Shown one piece after another: positions 34,134 to 43,139 of a stretch of DNA of 43,212 nucleotides. The notes beneath the pieces are model-generated. The model did not search any database. It was given only the letters and a program-made list of their open reading frames with translations, and was not told the origin of the DNA. The position numbers were made by a program, and so were the translations under genes. Source of the stretch: an uncultured bacterium (lineage in GTDB: Bacteria > Bacillota > Clostridia > Lachnospirales > Lachnospiraceae); contig CANRWP010000027.1 in NCBI GenBank assembly GCA_947643595.1, forward strand, positions 1-43,212. The letters are read 5' to 3'. How positions within the stretch are numbered: the stretch's first letter is position 1; every line of letters starts with the position of its first letter.

Positions 34134-35318
34134 TCACCTGATTTTCCGGAACACTTCCCTTACCTCCGTATACTCCTCTCCATTCCACAATTCCACTGTC
34201 TTTCCGTCTTCCTTCCCCGGGAAATTCTTTTTCTCATCGATCTCTGTCAGTGTTCCGTCCCAGAGATAAGTAACCTCCCAGGCGCTCCCATCCTCCTCAG
34301 TCAGGTAAAAGCTCACCTGTCTCTCCGCCTTCCCGTCCTGGCAGAGCAGATAGCTGACATACATCTCATCACACGTTTCCCGCATCTCCTCTCTCATAAA
34401 CTTCTCCGCCCTCTCCGACAGCACGGGAATCTGTTCCTCAACCCTCCCAGGTTCCGCAAGAGGTGCATCGGACAACTCTACGCCGGAGTATGACGCCCAC
34501 GACATATGCCCGTCTTTCGCATCGATATAGAAATAGTAGTACTGGTGTGTGATGATATCGGACCAGTTGACACAGTACGACGCCCCCCTGTCATAAATAT
34601 CTTCACTGTAGTAAGAATTTTTCTCAAATCCTTCTCCGTCCACCCCGTAAATGGCGGACAGTTTCTGCGCTGCGATCTCCTCAGCCTTCCCCCTTGTGAT
34701 ACCGCCGCCCGCTGTGTTCACCACGATTTTTTCCTGCTCCTGCGCTTTTTTCTCAGCGATCTCAGCGGCATGTTCCCTCTCGTAACTCTCGGTATAGGCG
34801 TACTCCCGCTTTACCATAAAGTCAATGATCTGGAGAAGCTCCTCGTCCGTGAGCTCCCTCTCCGGCAGACAGAATGTGTCGGTGGATGTCAGATAACAGA
34901 ATTCATAGGCTTCCGCCGCCTCCTCCGTATCTGCCTTCATCACTTCCCGCTCAGGGAAAATCCCCGCCCGATATTTTTCTCCCATTTCCCTGTAGCGTTT
35001 TTCCTCCTCCGGCGTGTAGGCTCTGGAAAATCCGCTCACCGCCGCCCTCTGTTGTGTCAGCATATCCACATAGGCATCCTTCTCCTCCTGCGGCATCTCC
35101 TCCATCCGTTCCCGCACTATGGAGTGGACAAGCGCACTCACCGGAATCACAGCCGTCCCCGCTAACACCGCAATAAATACCGCCGCCACGTTTCTCCTCC
35201 AGCCCGTGCCCGCGATACGCCGCCCCTTTGTCCTTTCTTTCACATTCTCTATAACCACTTTTCTCATCTCTTCCTTCATATGAATTCCGCTCACACAGTC
35301 TCTCAGTTCTGTTCCCAT
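34134..35318 (-). CDS. Membrane-bound anti-sigma-like protein
   Basis: The gene begins 1 nt after the ECF sigma stop (TAGTATG), with GGAG 10 nt upstream, which sets the start at 35318 instead of 35384. The 394-aa protein has a short cytoplasmic N-terminus (~1-40), one membrane segment (NVAAVFIAVLAGTAVIPVSAL) and a large outside domain. A part near ITRGKAEEIAAQKLSAIYG and YYFYIDAKDGHMSWASYSG reads like a PepSY-type fold. No zinc-anti-sigma HxxxCxxC motif is seen in the short cytoplasmic part. Coupling and topology suggest it controls the neighbouring sigma factor; function is inferred from position. Confidence 0.75.
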   Translation of the reverse strand: MGTELRDCVSGIHMKEEMRKVVIENVKERTKGRRIAGTGWRRNVAAVFIAVLAGTAVIPVSALVHSIVRERMEEMPQEEKDAYVDMLTQQRAAVSGFSRAYTPEEEKRYREMGEKYRAGIFPEREVMKADTEEAAEAYEFCYLTSTDTFCLPERELTDEELLQIIDFMVKREYAYTESYEREHAAEIAEKKAQEQEKIVVNTAGGGITRGKAEEIAAQKLSAIYGVDGEGFEKNSYYSEDIYDRGASYCVNWSDIITHQYYYFYIDAKDGHMSWASYSGVELSDAPLAEPGRVEEQIPVLSERAEKFMREEMRETCDEMYVSYLLCQDGKAERQVSFYLTEEDGSAWEVTYLWDGTLTEIDEKKNFPGKEDGKTVELWNGEEYTEVREVFRKIR

Positions 35319-35319
35319 A

Positions 35320-35829
35320 CTATTCCGCTCCTTTCTCCGACAATCTACTCCTATCCTCAAAGTTCTCCGTCTCTCTGCCGCCATACAGAGAATACCTCAG
35401 GCTTTCCCTTCCCCTCTGCATCCTTTTCCTGACCGCATTCGGCGTAATCCCCAACATCCGCGAAATCTCCGTCGTTTTATACCCCTCGATATAATGCAGA
35501 TACACGACTTCCTTCAACTTCTCAGGCAGATTCATCAATTCCGTCAGCACTTCGCTCTGTTCCCGGAATTCACAGTATTCCTCCACATCCGTAAGCTGTA
35601 CTTCCGGGTGCCTGCTCCTGTTTCTGTGCATGTCCCTGCATCGGTTCGCCGCCACTTTGATCAGCCACGCCTTCTCGTGTTCCCGATCCCGAAATCCCGC
35701 GGTATGTTCCATATACCTGCAGAAAGTGTCCTGCACCGCGTCCTGAGCATCCTGCTCGCTGCACAGCATGACAAGGCAGATCCTGAACAGCATATCTCCA
35801 TATTTTATAACAGCTTCCTCCACCGTCAC
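35320..35829 (-). CDS. ECF-type RNA polymerase sigma factor
   Basis: The 169-aa protein has a sigma-70 region 2 (~10-75, EQDAQDAVQDTFCRYMEH and EKAWLIKVAANRCRDMHRN) and a region 4 helix-turn-helix (~100-150, LKEVVYLHYIEGYKTTEISRML, ITPNAVRKRMQRGRESL). The start is a GTG at 35829 with GAGGACAA just upstream. The anti-sigma-like membrane protein follows 1 nt later. A dyad at 35869-35889 lies upstream. It probably responds to an envelope signal; the regulon is unknown. Confidence 0.93.
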   Translation of the reverse strand: MTVEEAVIKYGDMLFRICLVMLCSEQDAQDAVQDTFCRYMEHTAGFRDREHEKAWLIKVAANRCRDMHRNRSRHPEVQLTDVEEYCEFREQSEVLTELMNLPEKLKEVVYLHYIEGYKTTEISRMLGITPNAVRKRMQRGRESLRYSLYGGRETENFEDRSRLSEKGAE

Positions 35830-35868
35830 TTGTCCTCACCTCTTTTCCTTTTCACTTATAACACGCAA

Positions 35869-35889
35869 ATGGCACGCAAAAAGTGCCAT
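35869..35889. promoter_or_regulatory. Dyad upstream of the ECF sigma gene
   Basis: ATGGCAC-gcaaaaa-GTGCCAT: a perfect 7-bp inverted repeat in the 144-nt region between the divergent ECF sigma and DUF975 genes. It could be a regulator site serving either gene. Confidence 0.4.
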
Positions 35890-35973
35890 ACCTTCCTGAA
35901 AATAGTTATAGCATTATCTCTGCAAAAGTGATAGAGTAGAAAACAAAAGAAAAGAGCAAAGGAGCATATCGAT

Positions 35974-36756
35974 ATGCCTTATATGACATACTCCCAATTG
36001 AAAGATTCCGCCAGATTCCGGCTTGAGCCCATCATGGGAAAACTGGTCGGCGTGACAGTCATTTTCTATGCCCTCAGGTTCGTAGCCGGACGGTTCTCTT
36101 CCGTCTTTGGCCTTTTAACGGATTCCTTTGCCCTGCAGGTGACCCTGTCCTCTATTTTTATGATTCTCGCCGGTATTATTTCTTCCTTGCTGGAGATCGG
36201 TTTTCGCTGTCTGATGTTAAAACTTTACTGCGGACGCCCGGTTTCCACCGGCGACCTGCTCTACGCTTTCACCGCTCAGATCAAAACGGCGTTGGGGCTC
36301 TCCACTGTCATGTCCCTCCTGTCTACACTGCCCCTGATACCCTCCCATGTTCTCTTTAAACGGGTGGAACTTGCCATGGAAAGTATTGCTTTGTCTTCCG
36401 ATTTCAATGCCCCCGCCGCCTCCCTTCCCCCGGAACTCATGGATCTGATGTCCATCGCGTTGTTTTGCTATACGCCCGCCCTGGTTCTGGTCACCATGCT
36501 CCATCTGGTCTATTCCCAGATCTATTACCTGATGCTGGACTTCCCGTCCTTCAGCATAAAGAAGCTGTTTCGGAGCAGCCGTCTTTTGATGCGCGGTCAC
36601 AAAGGTCGTTTCTTTTATATCCATGTATGCATCCTGCCCGTCTTCCTGATCGGAGGGCTTCTTACCTGCGGGATCGGCCTGCTCTGGATCACACCCTTTC
36701 TCTATGCGGTAGAGACGGAATTTTATCTTGATCTCGTGACAAAACGAAGCATGTGA
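35974..36756 (+). CDS. DUF975 family membrane protein
   Basis: The 260-aa membrane protein has several hydrophobic segments (~25-40, ~55-75, ~100-125, ~155-180, ~215-245) and the DUF975 features LKDSARFRLE at the start, LEIGFRCLMLKLYCGRPVSTGDLLYAF and SIKKLFRSSRLLMRGHKGRFF. AAGGAG lies 9 nt upstream of the ATG. The function of the family is unknown. It is divergent from the ECF sigma gene, so the envelope sigma factor could control it; the shared region holds the dyad at 35869-35889. Confidence 0.88.
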   Translation: MPYMTYSQLKDSARFRLEPIMGKLVGVTVIFYALRFVAGRFSSVFGLLTDSFALQVTLSSIFMILAGIISSLLEIGFRCLMLKLYCGRPVSTGDLLYAFTAQIKTALGLSTVMSLLSTLPLIPSHVLFKRVELAMESIALSSDFNAPAASLPPELMDLMSIALFCYTPALVLVTMLHLVYSQIYYLMLDFPSFSIKKLFRSSRLLMRGHKGRFFYIHVCILPVFLIGGLLTCGIGLLWITPFLYAVETEFYLDLVTKRSM

Positions 36757-36945
36757 TTCCGCCGCATTTCCTGTGTACTGTGAGATAAAGCAGCCACCAT
36801 ACAGGGGGGAAGTACTATCGTGCCTTGCGGGCTTTTCAGCTGTCGTCGTCACAGCTGCGACGAGCCATTTTTCAAAGACTCTGACGATAGCGGCACAGCA
36901 GCCTGTTGGCACCGCACTCTCCTTCCCCCTGCTGCCGGGCGATGA

Positions 36946-37146
36946 AAAGAGCCCTTCCAGTATTACGATTACGAACACATTTCAGACAAGGAAATGTTCG
37001 ATGAATACTGTCAGGGCATCAAAAACTATTCTCTCTATGATACGGGTCTGACCGCCGAGTACGGAGAGGAACTGGTCACATTGTGCACCTGTTCTTACAG
37101 CGGAAAAGATCAGCGTCTGCTCGTTGTGGGCAGACGCCTGTATTAA
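36946..37146 (+). pseudogene. C-terminal remnant of a class B sortase
   Basis: After a TGA at 36943-36945 the plus frame reads FQYYDYEHISDKEMFDEYC, NYSLYDTGLTAEYG, LVTLCTCSYS and RLLVVGRRLY and ends in TAA. The TLCTCSY motif has the active-site Cys and the final RR the Arg of class B sortases. The N-terminal two thirds, with the catalytic His, are missing and no start codon is present, so it is debris. 36757-36945 holds nothing recognisable except a short inverted repeat (CTATCGT/ACGATAG). Confidence 0.7.
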
Positions 37147-37150
37147 ATCT

Positions 37151-38389
37151 TCACCAAAGAGGCCGTATATCCTCCCCCTCCTGTGTCCCTGTATAGGCCC
37201 AGTTCTTCCCCATATCTTCCGACTCGTAGAGTCCGTACACCCAGACGCCATCCTCGTAATAATCTCCTTCCGGCCCCTGGCTCACCAGCATATACAGTTT
37301 TCCATTCTCCTCCCAAACTTCCTCCGGCATAATAAACGGATTGTACAGAGTGCCGTCCGGCAGTTCTTTCTTTCCCGAGGGCCATGTGACCTCCTCAAAA
37401 CTCACTCCGCCGTCCTCCGTCCGGTACAAACACCCCTTGCTTCCGCCGCTGTAGGCGAGGCAGGAGAAACCGGTCTTCTCATCCTCCAGAAAGTCGAGCC
37501 ACTTCGCGCCGCCCCCGGCCCCCATATAGGGATCCCCATTCACGATCGCAGTATTTTTACCATTTTCCGCCTGCAGCAGAGCATAATAGCAGCTTCCCGC
37601 CGCCCGGTCAACTCCCACCATGCGCAGTTCCGTACCGTCTTTTTTCCTGTAAACACAGTCCGCCTCGTAATCAGCCCATATGGAAAGCAGCTCTTCCTGC
37701 TGCGCCTTCGCAATATCTCCGGTTTCGCCTTCCAGGCTATCCCCGTTCGCGCTGTGTGCCTGTTTCTCCCACAGTTCCAACGAATCCCGCTCTATGGCCT
37801 GATACATCGCATTATACAGTTCCGTTCTGTCATAATTTTCCAGATAGGGGGTCAGGTCAAAGTAGCATCTGTCCTCCGGTCCAAAATATCCGATCTTATC
37901 AAAACCCACGATCTTCTGCAGATCCTCCACCAGGTCACAGCAGGCTTCGCTGAAAAATTCCGACTCCCACGTCTGCCTGCCATAAAAATCCAGGACAGGG
38001 ATATAACTCCCTCCCGGCTCCTTTTCCATTTCCAGGAACCTGTTGTGGGCGAAGGAAAACTGCTGAGCCAGGTAATCGAAATACGATTCCTCGTAATTGT
38101 CCGTCATCTCAGGGTCATTGTTCACAAAAAACTCAAAACCGTCCGCCTGAAAATAATACCTGCCGCCCTCTTTCCTCAGATAAGATATATCGTCATACCG
38201 GGCGGTAATCTCCGAAACGATCTCCTCCTCACTGTAGCCTTTAAACACTTCCGGCTCATCCGAAAATTCCACCGTTCCGGTACCGCCGTCCTTCCACTCC
38301 GTCTCATAGTAATACCAGCCGTAAAAGCTGAAAAGCACCATCAATGCAATGCCCGCAGCCGTAAAAGCTGTTCTGATATAATTTTTCAT
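37151..38389 (-). CDS. Membrane-anchored protein with Asp-box repeats
   Basis: ATG 38389 (MKNYIRTAFTAAGI) has AAAGGA 9 nt upstream; the longer frame to 38431 has no site. The 412-aa protein has one N-terminal membrane anchor (~7-27) and an outside part. Residues ~220-410 show Asp-box-like (BNR) repeats, YRTEDGGVSFEEV and ESEDMGKNW, which suggest propeller blades of a sialidase-like fold, although the conserved catalytic residues are not recognisable. The first half is unknown. It may be co-transcribed with the 47-aa membrane protein upstream. The protein at 1-2149 also has Asp-box-like blades. Confidence 0.75.
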   Translation of the reverse strand: MKNYIRTAFTAAGIALMVLFSFYGWYYYETEWKDGGTGTVEFSDEPEVFKGYSEEEIVSEITARYDDISYLRKEGGRYYFQADGFEFFVNNDPEMTDNYEESYFDYLAQQFSFAHNRFLEMEKEPGGSYIPVLDFYGRQTWESEFFSEACCDLVEDLQKIVGFDKIGYFGPEDRCYFDLTPYLENYDRTELYNAMYQAIERDSLELWEKQAHSANGDSLEGETGDIAKAQQEELLSIWADYEADCVYRKKDGTELRMVGVDRAAGSCYYALLQAENGKNTAIVNGDPYMGAGGGAKWLDFLEDEKTGFSCLAYSGGSKGCLYRTEDGGVSFEEVTWPSGKKELPDGTLYNPFIMPEEVWEENGKLYMLVSQGPEGDYYEDGVWVYGLYESEDMGKNWAYTGTQEGEDIRPLW

Positions 38390-38467
38390 GGGTATATCCT
38401 TTCCTGCATCCACTTCCCCGCATCTTTCCACTCATTATACCCGATGAAAATTTAAATAACAATGGCT

Positions 38468-38611
38468 TTAATCGTAGAGCGACTTGCCATACTTCACTTT
38501 CCCGTATATTTTCTGTCCCAAAACGACAAACAGCGAAACAAAGAGGTACAGGGTAGACAACGCTCCCGATACCACGTCCAAAATGAAAATAAGTATATAT
38601 CCTATACTCAT
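38468..38611 (-). CDS. 47-aa single-pass membrane protein
   Basis: ATG 38611 has AAAGGAG 9 nt upstream and the frame ends at TAA 38468. The protein MSIGYILIFILDVVSGALST... is mostly one long hydrophobic segment (~4-32) followed by a basic tail KIYGKVKYGKSLYD. TATAAT on the minus strand (38646-38651) may be its own -10. Strong initiation signals and a coherent membrane segment support a real gene, but it is short and no family is recognised. Confidence 0.65.
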   Translation of the reverse strand: MSIGYILIFILDVVSGALSTLYLFVSLFVVLGQKIYGKVKYGKSLYD

Positions 38612-38669
38612 AATACGATTCTCCTTTATATTCAACTATTCAGTTATTATATACTGGAATATAAAGAAG

Positions 38670-39113
38670 TTACGCTTTCTCTCCATCCTGAACATGTATG
38701 TAGCGTAAGATAACGGTATTGCTGACCACTTCGCACAATCCGTCAAAGAAAAAAACCACCTGTCTGAAAAAGAAAAGCGGCAGAAAAATTCCTGCCGACA
38801 GAATACAGGAAACAGCGGCAAAGTTCCCGCGCACGCCGGTGCGCCGAGCCGTTCTTCGGGGTGCCAGAGCATGGCTGTTCTGGACAGTGTTCTCGGGCAC
38901 ATAGGCCTGCTGCGCAGGCATACCCTTCTTCGCCGCATGGAGAGCAGAGGCGCCCGTTTCCCCTCCGCTCTCACAGGTTTTATCCGATAAATTCAGGTAC
39001 GCAAAGGAGGAATCTGCCTGCACATTCTCAAAGCAGATTCCCAGAAAAAGGGCGCATATTGTACATAAGATCCACCACCTTCCGGCAGATCTACCATTCC
39101 TCTCAAAGCGCAC
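38670..39113 (-). CDS. Small membrane protein of unknown function
   Basis: The start is a GTG at 39113 (MRFERNGRSAGRW) with GGAGGAG 7 nt upstream. The open frame to 39191 would overlap prfB. The 147-aa protein has a membrane segment near the N-terminus (WWILCTICALFLGICFE), a soluble middle, and a second hydrophobic stretch (ILSAGIFLPLFFFRQVVFFF) near the C-terminus. I do not recognise it. It lies 47 nt after prfB and could be in its transcript. Confidence 0.65.
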   Translation of the reverse strand: MRFERNGRSAGRWWILCTICALFLGICFENVQADSSFAYLNLSDKTCESGGETGASALHAAKKGMPAQQAYVPENTVQNSHALAPRRTARRTGVRGNFAAVSCILSAGIFLPLFFFRQVVFFFDGLCEVVSNTVILRYIHVQDGEKA

Positions 39114-39160
39114 GAAAATTCTCCTCCATACGGACAGATACTCCCTCTGCAGCAAGTTGT

Positions 39161-40280
39161 CTATGTCTCCTGCGGCGGCCTGTGGATCCATTTCAGGTAC
39201 GCGTTGATAAAGGGATCCAATGCCCCGTCCATCACGGCGTCCACATTGCCCGTCTCCTCCTCCGTCCGCAGGTCCTTGACCAGCTTATAGGGCTGCATCA
39301 CGTAGGAGCGGATCTGATTGCCCCAGCCGATCTCCTTGACATCACCTCGGATATCCGAGAGCTTATCCGCATTCTCCTCCTGCTTCAGCATATAGAGCTT
39401 CGCTTTCAGCATCTGCATCGCCTTATCCTTATTCTGGAACTGGCTTCGTTCGTTCTGGCAGGTCACAACAATGCCGGTGGGAAAATGCGTGATACGGATC
39501 GCCGAGGACGTCTTGTTGATGTGCTGTCCGCCTGCGCCGCTGCTGCGGTAGGTATCGATCCGGATATCCTCGTCCTTCACCTCGATATCCAGATCCTCCT
39601 CGATATCCGGCATCACATCCAGAGAGACAAAAGAGGTCTGCCTCTTGCCCTGGGCATTAAAGGGCGATATCCGCACCAGGCGGTGCACGCCTTTTTCAGA
39701 TTTCAAATACCCGTAGGCATTCTCGCCGTTGATCTGGAACGTCACGGATTTGATTCCCGCCTCATCGCCGTCCAGCATATCCAACGTATCGATCTGATAG
39801 CCCTTTTTCTCCGCCCATCTCGTGTACATGCGGTAGAGCATACTGCACCAGTCACAGCTCTCCGTGCCGCCCGCTCCCGCATTTAACTTCAGTATCGCAT
39901 TGTTTTTATCGTACTCGCCGTCCAACAGCGTACCGATCCGCACGCTCTCAAAAGTGCGCACAAAATCTTCCAGCTCCTGTTTGATCTCCGGCACCAGTTC
40001 TGCGTCCTCTTCCTCGTATCCCATCTCGATCAGAGTCAGAATATCCTCATACTGTCCCGACAATCCGTTCATCGTATCCACGATGTCCTTCAACCGCCTG
40101 GATTCGATCACTTTTTTATTGGAGACCTCAGGATCATCCCAAAATCCGGGCGCCTGCATTTCCATCTCCAGTTCTTCGATTCTCTTCTCCCTGTCAGCGA
40201 GGTTAAAGTGAATCCCTCACTTCCGCTAAGGGTGTCTCATAAGCAAGGAGTTCCTGCTTCATATTGTCCAGTTCTACCAT
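39161..40280 (-). CDS. prfB: Peptide chain release factor 2 (programmed +1 frameshift)
   Basis: Frame 0 starts at ATG 40280 (AAGGTGGTGA 9 nt upstream) and runs 25 codons to CTT-TAA (40203-40208). A +1 shift over CTT T joins it to the frame NLADREKRIEELEMEMQAPGFWDD, giving 372 aa. It has SPF in RISPFNAQGK (UGA/UAA specificity) and GGQ in GAGGQHINKTSSA (peptidyl-tRNA hydrolysis). It releases polypeptides at UGA and UAA. The stop at the shift site is UAA rather than the usual UGA. secA lies 39 nt upstream and could be co-transcribed. Confidence 0.96.
40202..40217 (-). promoter_or_regulatory. RF2 recoding site with UAA stop
   Basis: Internal SD-like AGGG (40214-40217), then ATTCA, the slip codon CTT (40206-40208), stop TAA (40203-40205) and C. 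This is the standard arrangement of prfB autoregulatory frameshifts, except that TAA replaces TGA. Confidence 0.85.
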
Positions 40281-40319
40281 TATCAGAATCACCACCTTAT
40301 ATTTATTTTTATTTCACTT

Positions 40320-42884
40320 CTATCTTCTTCCACAACAATTTTTGTACTTCTTCCCTGATCCGCAGGGGCACGGATCGTTCGGATAGATCTTCGCGGCCGC
40401 CCGCTTCACCGGAGTTTTTGCCATCGTATCGTCCTTGTTCGTTCCGGTCACCTTCGCCACCTGCTCGCGCTCCACCTTCTCTTCCACTTTCACATGCATC
40501 AGAAGGCGCACCGTATCCTCCCTGATATTCTGGGTCATCTCATCGAACATGGAGTAGCCCGCCATCTTGTATTCCACCAGCGGATCTCTCTGCGCGTAAG
40601 CCTGCAGGCCTGCGCCCTGTCGAAGCTGATCCATATCGTCGATATGCCCCATCCACTTTCTGTCGATGACCTTCAGAAGAATCACACGCTCCAGCTCTCT
40701 GATCTGTTCCGGATTCGGGAACTCCGCCTCCTTGGCCTCGTAGAGCTTCACCGCCTCGCCCTTCAGCTGCTGTTTCAGGCTGTCCCTGCCGCTTCCATTC
40801 AGGCGGTCCACCGTCACCGGCTCCAGAGGGATGATCGGGAGCAGCAGGGAATTAAGTTCGTTAAAGTTCCAGTTGTCCACATTGTTGTCATCACCGATCG
40901 CCATATCCACACAGTTTTCCGCAATATCGGTGATCATCTTGTAGATCACATCCCGCATACTCTCACCGTTCAGGACGCGCAGCCTCTCCTCGTAGATGAT
41001 CTCGCGCTGCTCGTTCATCACCTGATCGTACTCCAGCAGGTTTTTCCGGATCCCGAAGTTGTTTCCCTCGATCTTCTTCTGGGCCGATTCGATGGCTTTC
41101 GTCAGGGAGCTGTGCTCGATCTCCTGACCTTCCGGAATTCCCAGCGCGTTGAACATGGATATCATTCTCTCGGAACCGAACAGACGCATCAGGTCATCCT
41201 CCAGAGAGATATAAAATCTGGACGCGCCCGGATCGCCCTGACGGCCGCTTCGTCCGCGGAGCTGATTGTCGATACGCCTTGATTCATGCCTCTCCGTGCC
41301 GATGATCATCAGACCGCCTGCCGCCCGCGCCTCCTCGTCCAGCTTGATATCCGTACCACGTCCCGCCATGTTGGTAGCGATGGTCACAGCACCGTGAATA
41401 CCGGCATCCGCCACGATCTCCGCCTCCTGCTCATGGAACTTCGCGTTCAGCACATTGTGGGGGATACCGCGCCTGCGCAGCATGCCGCTGAGCTCCTCCG
41501 ACGCCTCGATCGTGATCGTGCCCACAAGCACAGGCTGCTGTCTCTCATAGCACTCCGCCACCCCGTCACAGATCGCCCTCAGCTTTTCTTTTCTCGTCTT
41601 ATAGACACTGTCCTGATAATCTTTTCGGATCACCGGCTTATTGGTCGGAATCTCGATAACGTCCATGCCGTAGATATCCCGGAATTCCTTCTCCTCGGTC
41701 AGTGCCGTACCGGTCATACCGGATTTTTTCTCAAATTTATTGAAAAAGTTCTGGAATGTGATCGTGGCGAGGGTCTTGCTCTCCCTCTTTACCTTCACAT
41801 GCTCCTTCGCCTCGATCGCCTGATGCAGGCCGTCCGAGTACCGTCTGCCCGGCATGATACGCCCGGTAAACTCGTCCACGATCAACACCTGGTCGTCTTT
41901 CACCACGTAGTCCTTATCCCGGAACATCAGATTGTTGGCGCGCAGCGCCAGATCCATGTTGTGCTGGATCTCCAGATTCTCCGGATCCGCCAGGTTCTCC
42001 AGGTTGAAGAACTGCTCCACCCTTTTCACGCCGGCTTCCGTCAGCACTACCACCTTATCCTTCTCATTGACGATAAAGTCGCCGCTCTCCTCCCGCTGGA
42101 TGCCCATGATGAAATCCATCTTGGACATCTCCTCCATATCGGCTCCCCGCTGCATCTGGCGCGCCAGAATATCGCAGGCCTCATAGAGTTTCGTGGACTT
42201 TCCGCTCTGACCTGAAATGATCAGAGGAGTTCTCGCCTCATCCACCAGCACGGAGTCCACCTCGTCGATGATCGCGTAGTGGAGGCTTCTCTGTACAAGC
42301 TGTTCCTTGTAGATCACCATATTGTCGCGCAGATAGTCAAAGCCGAGCTCGTTGTTTGTCACATAGGTGATATCGCAGTTATAGGCTTCCCGTCTCTCCT
42401 CGTTTTTCATCTGGTTCAGTACAACGCCCACCGTCAGTCCCAGAAATTCGTGGACCTGTCCCATCCATTCCCGGTCACGGTTTGCCAGATAATCGTTGAC
42501 CGTAACAATGTGCACGCCCTTTCCCTCCAGCGCGTTCAGATAGGCAGGCAACGTGGAGACAAGGGTCTTTCCCTCACCGGTGCGCATCTCCGCGATACGT
42601 CCCTGGTGCAGGATAATTCCGCCGATCAGCTGTACGCGGTAGGGCTCCATATTCAGAACCCGCCTCGCCGCCTCTCTCACCACCGCAAAAGCCTCCGGCA
42701 GAATATCATCCAGCGTTTCACCCTCGCCCAATCTCCTCTTAAACTCTTTTGTCTTCTCCTTTAGCTGTTCATCCTCCATGTCCATCATGTCGTTGCGCAT
42801 AGATTCGATCTTATCCACGATGGGCATAATCCGTTTCAGCTCTCTCTGGCTGTGGGTGCCAAAGACTTTATTGATCACATTCAT
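40320..42884 (-). CDS. secA: SecA preprotein translocase ATPase
   Basis: The 854-aa protein has the DEAD-like motor with Walker [15 protein letters not shown], Walker [14 protein letters not shown], motif [13 protein letters not shown] and the SecA-specific [12 protein letters not shown]. The C-terminal zinc-binding SEC-C motif [14 protein letters not shown] is present. It drives proteins through SecYEG. GGAGG lies 6-7 nt upstream of ATG 42884 and a good promoter lies at 42917-42945. prfB follows after 39 nt. Confidence 0.98.
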   Translation of the reverse strand: MNVINKVFGTHSQRELKRIMPIVDKIESMRNDMMDMEDEQLKEKTKEFKRRLGEGETLDDILPEAFAVVREAARRVLNMEPYRVQLIGGIILHQGRIAEMRTGEGKTLVSTLPAYLNALEGKGVHIVTVNDYLANRDREWMGQVHEFLGLTVGVVLNQMKNEERREAYNCDITYVTNNELGFDYLRDNMVIYKEQLVQRSLHYAIIDEVDSVLVDEARTPLIISGQSGKSTKLYEACDILARQMQRGADMEEMSKMDFIMGIQREESGDFIVNEKDKVVVLTEAGVKRVEQFFNLENLADPENLEIQHNMDLALRANNLMFRDKDYVVKDDQVLIVDEFTGRIMPGRRYSDGLHQAIEAKEHVKVKRESKTLATITFQNFFNKFEKKSGMTGTALTEEKEFRDIYGMDVIEIPTNKPVIRKDYQDSVYKTRKEKLRAICDGVAECYERQQPVLVGTITIEASEELSGMLRRRGIPHNVLNAKFHEQEAEIVADAGIHGAVTIATNMAGRGTDIKLDEEARAAGGLMIIGTERHESRRIDNQLRGRSGRQGDPGASRFYISLEDDLMRLFGSERMISMFNALGIPEGQEIEHSSLTKAIESAQKKIEGNNFGIRKNLLEYDQVMNEQREIIYEERLRVLNGESMRDVIYKMITDIAENCVDMAIGDDNNVDNWNFNELNSLLLPIIPLEPVTVDRLNGSGRDSLKQQLKGEAVKLYEAKEAEFPNPEQIRELERVILLKVIDRKWMGHIDDMDQLRQGAGLQAYAQRDPLVEYKMAGYSMFDEMTQNIREDTVRLLMHVKVEEKVEREQVAKVTGTNKDDTMAKTPVKRAAAKIYPNDPCPCGSGKKYKNCCGRR

Positions 42885-42916
42885 GATTTGCCTCCGTCTA
42901 AAACCTCAATTAAAAT

Positions 42917-42945
42917 ATTATAGCAGAAAACCTTCGTGTATTCAA
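42917..42945 (-). promoter_or_regulatory. secA promoter
   Basis: TTGAAT (42940-42945), 17 nt, TATAAT (42917-42922) preceded by TGC (extended -10) on the minus strand; the start codon follows about 33 nt later. Confidence 0.75.
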
Positions 42946-43058
42946 CTAAAAAGATGTCCGCCCTCTGTTTCCCCGGAAAATTTGATTGCTCTCACCCGGT
43001 TCCTGATGTAATATGTATATACGGGTGTTTGACACATCAGTAATCAAAAACGTATCTC

Positions 43059-43085
43059 TAAGCCTTGTAATAGGCTTATTTTTTT
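43059..43085 (+). terminator. Plus-strand intrinsic terminator
   Basis: TAAGCCT (43059-43065), loop TGTAAT, AGGCTTA (43072-43078), then seven T (43079-43085). No plus-strand gene ending here is visible between 42885 and 43058, so it may close a short leader transcript or guard against read-in. Confidence 0.7.
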
Positions 43086-43109
43086 GTCAACTTTTTTGTT
43101 TTATTATCT

Positions 43110-43139
43110 AGTAATGTTTAGTGATGTGTAGTATACTGA
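43110..43139. repeat. Three 10-bp direct repeats near the window end
   Basis: GTAATGTTTA, GTGATGTGTA, GTATACTGAT at 43111, 43121 and 43131: decaying copies in exact 10-bp phase, i.e. on one face of the helix. Followed by the perfect 13-bp palindrome GGTGAT-A-ATCACC (43147-43159). They look like binding sites for an unseen gene beyond the window. Confidence 0.5.

Noticed and set aside
37124-38455. 443-aa plus-strand frame opposite the Asp-box protein
   Set aside because: The minus strand has a membrane anchor, ribosome site and Asp-boxes; the plus frame has no such support.
43029-43058. TTGACA at 43029 as a plus-strand promoter
   Set aside because: The only -10-like sequence (TATCTC) is poor and would start transcription inside the terminator at 43059.
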